Origin: an uncultured Eubacteriales bacterium
GTDB lineage: Bacteria > Bacillota > Clostridia > Lachnospirales > Lachnospiraceae
DNA length: 11,475 bases
Assembly: GCA_900313855.1 (NCBI GenBank)
Contig: OMSZ01000201.1
Location: 1-11,475 of the forward strand
Direction of reading: 5' to 3'
Positions 1-7,800 of the stretch are shown here, in pieces. The notes beneath the pieces were generated by a model. The model was not told the DNA's origin. It was given only the letters and a program-made list of their open reading frames with translations, and did not search any database. The first letter of the stretch is position 1. The number at the start of each line of letters is the position of its first letter. Position numbers and translations under genes: made by a program.

Positions 1-1570
1 CGCCTGTATTATCAGCGGTCTTTACATCGCCGGTATCACTGAAGCTCTTTCCTTCCTCCGCTTTGCCTTCAAGTCTTTCATGAAGCTTTGCCTCATCCTC
101 TAAGCACCTTTCATCAAGCCTTACCGGACCGTCGAAAACGACACGGTTGTCATCATTTTCAAACCTCACATTAACGCCAATATGTTTAACGGCCTTGAAA
201 TCAAAATACTTATATCCTATTAGCGTTCCGTCCTCAACCTCTGCAATGAACCTTTCATCGCCAAGATTATTGACATTAGGAAACGGCATCTTATATACAC
301 TGTTAGAACCATGAGGCATATTGCCATTGGTAAGATTGCACGCGATAACCGCAGGATAAATTCCTTCACCCTTAAGCGGTCCCTCATTCAGTCCGCAGCT
401 TGTAATCTCCACCTGACGAATACTGCCATCAGCCTCAATATTGATCTTCTCCGCGCAAGCCTGACGGCTGTAATCTGATTTGTGTGTTAATCTGTGGAAG
501 AACACATACCACTGACTATTGATCTTACAGATACTGCCATGTGTGGTTCCGGTCATATTAAGCTTATCTTCAGCCCGCCTGCCGTTCAAGCCCACATCAC
601 CGTTTGACACTATAGTTCCACCGAAGGTAAAATCCCTGTCAGGATGATCTGACACTGCATAGCAGAGCTCATGATTAAGCCACGAGGAATAAATGAAATA
701 ATATTTATCACCAAGCTTTCTCATGGAAGGACCTTCAAAAAACGGATGGTCTTCAAAGCTTGTTCCCTTAACCCTATATGGTATTATATGCTTTGGCATT
801 TCCCTGACAGTCAGCATGTCATCCTCTAATGTAAGAGTTATCGCACCGTTGATGCTGTCCGGATACGAAAGTATCTCCTCCTTTGTACGACCAAACATTT
901 CTATTTCATTCTGCACCACTTTTTTCATCTCATCATTTAACAAAGCCTCCAATGCCTGATGATCGGAAATAACACCATCCGTGGTCTTATCATTTTGTTC
1001 TGCAAGTTCACCATAAGCGTTCTTAGCAAGATAATCCTCAATCACATCTCTTAATCCGGAATTCTCCTCATCGCAGTACTGTGTTCCATAGTAAATGCGT
1101 ATCGTTCCGTTATCATTGATCACAGCCGGATCAAAGCACACATATTTCATCATAGGTGTGCCATCCGGATTCTTAACATATCCGAGATACTCATACTTCC
1201 CGGCAGGGGTATCGCATACCGCAACGCTGATATGACCGGTATATCCGCCTATACCATAATCTCCACCCATGCAGTAATAAAGATAATACTTTCCGTCATT
1301 TCCCTTAACAACATCCGGCGCATACATATATTTTAACTTCGGATAAACCGGATCCTGAGAAGCCTTATATGTAACACCCTCGCATCTCCAATCGGAAAGA
1401 TCATCTACCGGTGCCGAATACACCACATAATCCTCCATACAGAATGTATAACCACCCTCTCTGTCATGTGATCCGTAAAGATACACCCTGTCGCCAAACA
1501 CATGCGGCTCGCCATCCGGTATATATTCATTTAAAGGCAAAAATGGATTAAAAACCTGTTTCTTCTGCAT
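1..1570 (-). CDS. Glycoside hydrolase family 43 protein (C-terminus beyond window)
   Basis: The first 523 codons are visible; the gene runs off the left edge. The ATG at 1570 follows an AGGAG Shine-Dalgarno with a 6-nt spacer. GH43 enzymes are inverting five-bladed beta-propeller glycosidases (beta-xylosidase, alpha-arabinofuranosidase and related activities). The three catalytic acids are recognisable: D19 in PDGEPHVFGDRVYLYGSHD (base), D147 in CFDPAVINDNG (pKa modulator) and E279 in FFEGPSMRKLGDKYYFIYS (acid). Other family hallmarks are YAPDVVKGNDGKYYLYYC near residue 83, IVSNGDVG, and THGSICKINSQWYVFFHR. Residues from about 430 on (IAEVEDGTLIGYKYFDF) resemble the beta-sandwich, CBM6-like tail of related proteins. 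No signal peptide is seen, so the enzyme is probably cytoplasmic and acts on imported oligosaccharides. A charged stretch of roughly 70 residues (about 167-240) between the second and third catalytic acids looks like an insertion. Family assignment is firm; substrate is unknown. Confidence 0.93.
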   Translation of the reverse strand, partial: MQKKQVFNPFLPLNEYIPDGEPHVFGDRVYLYGSHDREGGYTFCMEDYVVYSAPVDDLSDWRCEGVTYKASQDPVYPKLKYMYAPDVVKGNDGKYYLYYCMGGDYGIGGYTGHISVAVCDTPAGKYEYLGYVKNPDGTPMMKYVCFDPAVINDNGTIRIYYGTQYCDEENSGLRDVIEDYLAKNAYGELAEQNDKTTDGVISDHQALEALLNDEMKKVVQNEIEMFGRTKEEILSYPDSINGAITLTLEDDMLTVREMPKHIIPYRVKGTSFEDHPFFEGPSMRKLGDKYYFIYSSWLNHELCYAVSDHPDRDFTFGGTIVSNGDVGLNGRRAEDKLNMTGTTHGSICKINSQWYVFFHRLTHKSDYSRQACAEKINIEADGSIRQVEITSCGLNEGPLKGEGIYPAVIACNLTNGNMPHGSNSVYKMPFPNVNNLGDERFIAEVEDGTLIGYKYFDFKAVKHIGVNVRFENDDNRVVFDGPVRLDERCLEDEAKLHERLEGKAEEGKSFSDTGDVKTADNTG

Positions 1571-1620
1571 TATTTTCTCCTCTCTATATTAATTATTTTG
1601 TAAACTCCGATATTGTATCC

Positions 1621-1762
1621 TTTCGCTCATGCTTTATAGAATTCATAAGCAGACCGTTTTTGAACGCCGGCAGTTAGTGAACACACAGTGTGAACTTAGT
1701 GCCGCTGCGTGAAAAACCGAGTGAGAACGTGTCTGCGTTGAAGCTATGAAGTATGAGCTAAA
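1621..1762. repeat. 142-bp imperfect palindrome, candidate dispersed/MITE-like element
   Basis: The intergenic region ahead of the GH43 gene is dominated by one long imperfect inverted repeat. The outer arms, 1621-1639 and 1744-1762, match at 16 of 19 positions (TTTCGCTCATGCTTTATAG against TTTAGCTCATACTTCATAG read on the other strand). Moving inward, both arms carry GCAGAC, CGTT and ACGC blocks in the same order. The centre is a tight hairpin at 1668-1704 with 13 of 17 paired positions and a 3-nt loop. No open reading frame is inside, and I see no convincing target-site duplication. The form suits a palindromic repeat unit or a small non-autonomous transposon. Transcribed from either strand it would fold into a long hairpin that could act on GH43 expression or on the 3' end of the upstream gene. 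Copy number elsewhere cannot be seen here. Confidence 0.6.
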
Positions 1763-1783
1763 TAAAAATATATTACAATATAA

Positions 1784-2944
1784 TTAATATGGCACATACC
1801 TCTTTAGCGGCGTCTCCTGACACCGAATCTCTATAACCTTCCATTTCGTATCAAAAACCACCACCATACAACAATGAACGGTGGAATTATCCTGAATATC
1901 AACGCAATATAGTTCAGCTGAGACAGATACGGTCTGTGTCTTTCTGTCATAATGAAATCCCTCATCCGTCTTCTCAACACCGCGTTCGGGAACATATCTT
2001 TTCGTAAACGCTATATAATCATCCCTGCCATTTTCTAAAACTTCCTTAGTAACAGAAGATACCCCGATGCTCTGGCAGTCATCAGCCTTAAACGAAGAAT
2101 CCTTAGCTAACGTCTCCACATAAAGCATATATGTATAAGCTTCAAACACAAGCTCCTCCTCCGCTTCATCAAAAAGCGAAATATCAGAATCGCTGCGCTC
2201 TATCGTGCCGTCATCATTTATGCCCTTCCACACTGCCTTCTCATAAACATCACTCTCGATAAGCTCTCTAAGCACCTGCGTTCTGTATTCATCATCCTTA
2301 GCAATATCCTGCCTGTGCATGGCCTTTTTTGTTTCCTCAACGCCATATGAAATACCAAAGCCAACGGCACATACCAAGACCGAAACAACGATAAGTACAT
2401 TTATGACATCGACAAGCCCTACAAAGAACCTGCCGGTTACAGATTCCTCAGCTTCCCTGCCTGCAGCAGTTCTCTTCTTTCTGATGATCCGTACTACATT
2501 AAAACAAACACATCCTATAACACACACCACGATAACCGCAATGTAATAAACAAATAGTCCTAATGCATCAAGACCCGGAAACATTCCGCCGAAGGAATAG
2601 AGGCTGTCAAAAAATATTAATTTAATTATACTTACTGCGATGGGGAAATAATAATAAAATATCTGATAGATAAGAGCTATAGAAGAGCTCTGTTTATCAT
2701 TTCTATATTTAAACCATATAACAACTCCGGCCACAATAAATGCTGTTGCTCCGACATAGGCGATTACGACCGGAAGATCGACATTCAAATAATTAAAATA
2801 AATAAATAAAGTGCCTGCAGTAACCAACAAACTCCAGGCTATATGAAAGCATGTTCCAAATAAAGATATTTTTCTTAAAAATATTATAAGCCTTCCCAAT
2901 ACACTATCTGTTTTCAATCCCCCGCACCCCACATAAGACCGCAC
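1784..2944 (-). CDS. Five-TM membrane protein with extracytoplasmic C-terminal domain, unknown function
   Basis: I do not recognise the family. Hydrophobic segments lie near residues 30-50, 57-78, 89-112, 127-151 and 176-200. Basic loops (KYRNDK at 79-84, RIIRKKR at 152-158) put the N-terminus and these loops inside, so the roughly 185-residue C-terminal part should lie outside. That part is first acidic and helical (about 203-290), then strand-rich (YDRKTQTVSVSAELYCVD, CCMVVVFDTKWKVIEIR), as in small lipocalin- or NTF2-like folds, though this is only an impression. The start is uncertain. The longest frame begins with GTG at 2944, directly after an in-frame TAA and with no Shine-Dalgarno. 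A TTG at 2917 and an out-of-frame ATGATG at 2963 behind AAAGG are alternatives. The gene lies 152 nt after cysK with no clear terminator between them. Confidence 0.72.
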   Translation of the reverse strand: MRSYVGCGGLKTDSVLGRLIIFLRKISLFGTCFHIAWSLLVTAGTLFIYFNYLNVDLPVVIAYVGATAFIVAGVVIWFKYRNDKQSSSIALIYQIFYYYFPIAVSIIKLIFFDSLYSFGGMFPGLDALGLFVYYIAVIVVCVIGCVCFNVVRIIRKKRTAAGREAEESVTGRFFVGLVDVINVLIVVSVLVCAVGFGISYGVEETKKAMHRQDIAKDDEYRTQVLRELIESDVYEKAVWKGINDDGTIERSDSDISLFDEAEEELVFEAYTYMLYVETLAKDSSFKADDCQSIGVSSVTKEVLENGRDDYIAFTKRYVPERGVEKTDEGFHYDRKTQTVSVSAELYCVDIQDNSTVHCCMVVVFDTKWKVIEIRCQETPLKRYVPY

Positions 2945-3096
2945 TTAAACCCATACTCATCATGCAGCCTTTACTGTAATCATTTATTTTAATCTTTAGT
3001 ATTTAAGCATTATTCATTAATCTTTAATCTTTAGTCATTAGATTTTAAGCTATATTAATTAATCCATATTCTTTAATCTTTATTACTTTATACAAT
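2945..3096. repeat. AT-rich spacer with repeated TTTAATCTTTA motifs
   Basis: The spacer between cysK and the membrane protein gene is very AT-rich. It contains the 11-mer TTTAATCTTTA at 2988-2998, 3023-3033 and 3072-3082, plus a one-mismatch copy (ATTAATCTTTA) at 3016-3026 that overlaps the next. The copy starts are separated by 28, 7 and 49 nt, all multiples of seven, which suggests a decayed heptanucleotide tract. No G+C-rich hairpin with a T-run is present, so I cannot call a terminator for cysK, and no convincing promoter stands out. Confidence 0.4.
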
Positions 3097-4041
3097 TTAA
3101 TCATGGTCAAAAAGTTCTGTACTGAAATAGCGCTCTCCCGTATCAGGCAGAACCGTGACCACACGCTTTCCTTTGCCGAGAAGCTTAGCCATTCTAAGCG
3201 CAACGCACACATTTGTCCCGCTTGATATTCCGCAGAGAATTCCCTCTTTTGCGGCAAGCTCCCTTGTTGTGCTTAACGCCTCCTCGTCTGTAACTATCTC
3301 AATCTGTGAAATGATATCCTGATCAAGTATAGGTGGTATAAGACCGTCACCTATTCCCATCTGCATATGTGATCCTATAGAGCCGCCCGAAAGAATTGCC
3401 GCATGCTCAGGCTCGGCAACCCATATAAGTGTTTCAGGATTAGACTTCTTGAGGATCTGACCTATTCCAGTTATTGTTCCGCCCGTACCAAAGCCGGAGC
3501 AGAAACCATCGATCTTCCCATTGCCATGCTCCTTGACCTGTTCGATCATCTCCAAAGCGGTATTTTCAAGATGCGCCCTGACATTATTGATATTCGAAAA
3601 CTGATCCGGCATAAATACCTTAGGATCCTCCTCCTGCATCTGTTTAGCCTTGGCAATACACCGGTCTATACATTCTCCTATATTGTCATCATCATGGATC
3701 AGTATAAGCTCGGCTCCATACTGTTTTATAAGCAGTCTTCTCTCCGCGCTTACCGAATCGGGCATAATGATTATCACGCGATATCCTTTTACAGCCCCCA
3801 CCAACGCAAGTCCTATACCCTGATTGCCGCTTGTCGGCTCAACAATAACAGAATCCGGCGTAAGCAGTCCTTCCTTCTCTGCTGCATTTATCATCTGAAG
3901 CGCAGTTCTTGTCTTGATCGAACCACCGATATTCATGCCCTCATACTTTACTAAAACCTCCGCATCATCTTCTCCGGTCATATGATTAAGCCGAATAAGG
4001 GGAGTATTACCTACCGCCTCTAAAATATTATTATAAACCAC
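3097..4041 (-). CDS. cysK: Cysteine synthase (O-acetylserine sulfhydrylase), PLP-dependent
   Basis: Makes L-cysteine from O-acetyl-L-serine and sulfide in the cytoplasm, the last step of cysteine biosynthesis. At 314 residues it has normal family length. Motifs in order: VGNTPLIRL (10-18); GGSIKTR with the Schiff-base lysine K43; the substrate loop EPTSGNQG (68-75); the phosphate-binding loop GTGGTITG; GIGDGLIP; and CGISSGTN, whose serine contacts the PLP ring nitrogen. The start is GTG at 4041, 9 nt after AAGGAG. Two departures from the textbook enzyme are GGSIKTR instead of GGSVKDR and SGNQG instead of SGNTG; my recollection is that both occur in a clostridial branch. It starts 47 nt after the response regulator with no terminator between them, so co-transcription is possible. 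An O-acetylserine-dependent cystathionine beta-synthase is the main alternative, but no partner gene for reverse transsulfuration is in view. Confidence 0.94.
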   Translation of the reverse strand: MVYNNILEAVGNTPLIRLNHMTGEDDAEVLVKYEGMNIGGSIKTRTALQMINAAEKEGLLTPDSVIVEPTSGNQGIGLALVGAVKGYRVIIIMPDSVSAERRLLIKQYGAELILIHDDDNIGECIDRCIAKAKQMQEEDPKVFMPDQFSNINNVRAHLENTALEMIEQVKEHGNGKIDGFCSGFGTGGTITGIGQILKKSNPETLIWVAEPEHAAILSGGSIGSHMQMGIGDGLIPPILDQDIISQIEIVTDEEALSTTRELAAKEGILCGISSGTNVCVALRMAKLLGKGKRVVTVLPDTGERYFSTELFDHD

Positions 4042-4088
4042 GATCTATTTCTCCTTGTCACTTTATTACACTGATCTTTATTCTACAT

Positions 4089-4850
4089 CTATTGCATTGC
4101 GTTCTCAATAGCCTTGATCAATTTCTCAGGCACCGCAGGCTTTAACATATAACCTGCCGGCCGCAGTTTTAGAACCGCTTCGATATGAGCCCTGTCATTA
4201 ACTCCGGTTAAAAAGATAACCGGGATATCACTAAGCTCTTCATCCGCTCTTATCATTTCTAAGGTCTGCCTTCCATCACAGACAGGCATCTCATAATCAA
4301 GAAGAATTACATCGGGACGATTCTTACCTATCGAGGTCATGGCCTTCATACCGGAATTAGCAAGCATAACATTATATTTTTCATCAAGCATGCCTTTGAT
4401 GCTTCTAAGCGTTGTAGCATTATCATCAACCACAAGAACCTTTTTCCTCTTATCCTCTTTTATCACGGCATTTTTAACAAGCTGCTCCTTATTGAGCCCA
4501 AGCCGTTTACAGACAGCATCTAACACAGCCGCATTATCAAGCGGTCTGACAAGATTCTCAAACTGATCGCTCTCATAAAATCTCCTGAATATATTACTCT
4601 CCGACTCCGTACCGATTGTGATCACCGGCGTATCCGGATAATTACTCTCAAGCTTTTCAAAAAGCTCCTTATCATTTTCATAGAATCCTACAAGACTTAT
4701 AAGTATAAGCTCCGGCTCAACGACCTTAACCATGCCGATAGCATTCTTTGAATTTTCAGAACACAACTGGATACTGAAATACTGACGCAGGAACACGCTG
4801 ATATTCTTCATCAATTCATTCATTTTGCCAATCATTACAATCGTATTCAT
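4089..4850 (-). CDS. Response regulator with degenerate receiver plus intact receiver, no output domain
   Basis: A 253-residue protein with two receiver-like halves. The C-terminal half (about 136-253) is an intact REC domain: acidic pair D142/D143 in VLVVDDN, phospho-acceptor D185 in VILLDYEMP, T215 in IFLTG and K237 in MLKPA. The N-terminal half (about 1-116) has a similar alternating strand/helix pattern (IVMIGK, ELILISLVGF, TPVITIG, LVRPLD) but lacks the acidic pair and the phospho-aspartate, so it reads as a pseudo-receiver. There is no DNA-binding, GGDEF or other effector domain. The ATG at 4850-4848 overlaps the TGA of the kinase gene (ATGA, 4 nt) and is preceded by GAGGAAG inside the kinase coding sequence. 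That points to translational coupling and a shared pathway. It probably accepts phosphate from the kinase's HPt domain, or acts as a phosphate sink or protein-interaction switch. Confidence 0.92.
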   Translation of the reverse strand: MNTIVMIGKMNELMKNISVFLRQYFSIQLCSENSKNAIGMVKVVEPELILISLVGFYENDKELFEKLESNYPDTPVITIGTESESNIFRRFYESDQFENLVRPLDNAAVLDAVCKRLGLNKEQLVKNAVIKEDKRKKVLVVDDNATTLRSIKGMLDEKYNVMLANSGMKAMTSIGKNRPDVILLDYEMPVCDGRQTLEMIRADEELSDIPVIFLTGVNDRAHIEAVLKLRPAGYMLKPAVPEKLIKAIENAMQ

Positions 4851-7800
4851 AATTCTTCCTCTATCCTTTCCATAATTCCTTCCGCCTCATCCTGATCAAG
4901 ATCAGCTACCGCAGCTGATAACTGCTCAATAAATGATCCCACATCCTTATCATAGCTATATGACCTTATCTTTTCCATTATACCATCACATGCGTCAACA
5001 TCAAAGTCCTCTAATGCATTTCTTAACATTTCCATCATCGCGCGCAGCATATCCGAATCCGCGGGCATCTTATCCTCTTCATGCGCCTTGTCATCCTCAA
5101 TACCGAATACACCGACAAGCTTATCAGAATAGCTCTTCCACTCACTGATAAATACCCCATGCATTTTTTCTATTGTCTGCATGTCCTTGTCTCTTGCAGC
5201 AAACTCTAACATTTTCGCCATACCTGCAAGCGGCACGATCCCTATTGTAGCCGCAAGGCTCTTCATGGCATGAACCTGTATGCGGTATTGTGTAAAATGT
5301 TCATTTTCCTCTTCCCGTGCATCCTGACCATCATTTGTTTCCTCAGAATATTCTCCTGACACTTCCTTACGGGTCCCATCCGATAGCATCTCATCCGACA
5401 GTTTCTCATCCGACAGCGTTTCATACATCCTGTCAAGCTTATCAGCCTCTAGACCTATGACGTTGTGGAAGTTTTTGACCGTACCTGCCAAAAGCTCCAT
5501 ATCGGGCAGATGCAGCCACGCATAATTCCAGTCAACTCCGTCAACCGCAGGAATATCATCTATGGTAATATCGCCAAAACCGTTCTCGTGATCGTCAGCA
5601 TTCTCTAACCTTCCGCCGCCATCAGCGCCAGCATTTTCATTAAGATTTCCGGACTTTTCCATACTCTTAAATGGTTTTATCAGCTCCTTCGGCAGCCTTT
5701 CAAGAAGCGCCTGCTCTAATTTGCCGGAAACGATCGGCTTGGATATAAAACCGTCAAAGCCTGCCTCAAGATACTGCTCCTTTGCGCCCGTAACCGCATT
5801 GGCCGTTAACACATACACCGGTATTTTATCATAACCCTCAAGCTTTCTCATATGCTGAAGCGTTTCTACTCCATCCATATCCGGCATCATATGATCCATG
5901 AACACCATATCAAACTTCTCAGCAGCCGCAAGCTCAAGCGCCTCAGCGCCACCGCCGGCATCAGCAACAGAAATCTGCGTAACCTTCAAAAGACTCTTAA
6001 ACACCTTTCTGTTCATCTCGTTGTCATCAACCACGAGCACTCTTGCATCCGGCGCAACAAATGATCCCTCATAGCTGTAGTCAGCCTCGCGGGTATTCAA
6101 CTTCTCCTCTATTTTGCCGACAGGCGAATCATCGATCACCTTCTGTACTATCTCGAAATAGAACCGCGAGCCCTTACCGTACTCACTAAAGACCTTAAGC
6201 TCACTTCCCATAAGCTCAAGCAGTGAAAGTGTAATATTCATACCAAGGCCCGTACCCTCGATATTCCTGTTTTTGCCCTCCTCGATTCTCTGATAAGCTT
6301 CAAAAAGCTTCGGTATATCCTCTTCCTTTATACCCGTACCTGTATCTGCAACCTCGACATGCAAAAGGATATTCTCCCCTTCAGGCTTTCCGGACATACG
6401 AAGCCAGACCGTACCGGAAGGAGTATATTTCACTGCATTGGTAAGCATATTGGTAACCACCTGACGAAGCCTTACATCATCACCGAAAAGAATTGAAGGA
6501 AGCGACTCCTCGATCTCAACCACAAGCTTAAGATCTTTTGCCTGCGCTCTCGGTGTTATCATATTATACAGATCTCTTATCAGAGTTGTCAGTTCATATT
6601 CTACAGGGATTATCTCCATCTTACCGGACTCGATCTTTGATGAATCCAGAATATCATTGATAAGTGAGAGCAGAGTATTGCCCGCCGTATAAATATCAGA
6701 CGCATAGCTTTTGATCTCCTTCTCCGTACTCTCCCTTAGTATCATCTCATCCATTCCGAGCACCGCATTGATAGGAGTTCTTATCTCATGCGACATATTA
6801 GCAAGGAAACGCGATTTGGCCTGATTGGCATACTCCGCCTCCTCCTTCGCCTCTCTGATCTGATCATACTGTCTGTTGATAACCGCCATATTACCCATCT
6901 TAGCGACCATCCACGCAAGAAATGCGATCAGCATTGCACTTACAAATATGAGATAGAGCCTGAAATATCCCCGCTCATAAAGCTCCGCATCCTTGTGCAG
7001 ATAGAATTTCTGTTCCTTCTTGACTTCACCCGTAACATCATCAAGGATCTGAACCTTCAATGTATGATCGCCGTAAGGAAGACTCGTATAAACAAGACTC
7101 TCCAGTTCATTCTGATGTCTAACCATACCCTGCTCGTCAATGCCCTCAAGGCATACATAAATGAGCGGATTAGATATCGCATAATTAAGCACGGCCGGAG
7201 TAATGTTGATCCTTCCCCGTCCTGAAGGAATCTGATAAACGCCGTTTTTAACAGGTACATCCTCTCCCTCATCAGTCATGGAAGATATAACTATATTATA
7301 ATTATCATTTAACTCGTTAAATGTTGCCGTATTAATTGCCCGTACTCCGTCTGTACAGCAAAGATACAGCACATCATCCTTTACCGCATCCCATGCGTTG
7401 GCAGTAAGCGTCGTGTCAAAGCCTCTTGTCCTGTTCAGCAATATGTACGGATAATCCTCATCCTCTATAAGCTTTTTCGCACTTACAACAAAAATGCCTG
7501 CACTCGAGCTTATAAAGGCCTGTCCATCATCAGTTATATATATGTCGTAATTGTTGTTATAGGGAAATTTCTTAAGTCTTTTAAGTTTTTGCCCGCTGCC
7601 GTCATCATAGTAAAGTCCGTTACTTGTCGCATATAAGAACCCGTCCATGCAGGGAACTATCTTAAGGATCACAAGAGATTTAAGTCCCTGTGCCGCGCCT
7701 ATATTGCCTACAACCTTTCTGTCTCTGATAATATATATACCGCCTCCGTCAGAGCCCACAAGTATTGTTCCATCCTCCATCAATGCAGCAGACAGGATAT

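Noticed and set aside
1621..1762. Integron attC site or large terminator
   Set aside because: The RYYYAAC/GTTRRRY core sites and an adjoining cassette array are absent, and there is no T-run after the hairpin.
3403..3954. 183-codon open frame on the plus strand
   Set aside because: Fully antisense to cysK, whose motifs are unambiguous; the translated product is low in recognisable structure.
4042..4088. Terminator or promoter between the response regulator and cysK
   Set aside because: The 47 nt contain only a clear AAGGAG for cysK; no hairpin with a T-run and no -35/-10 pair could be supported.
6788..7225. 145-codon open frame on the plus strand
   Set aside because: Antisense to the Y_Y_Y, TM and HisKA region of the kinase, with no supporting signals.
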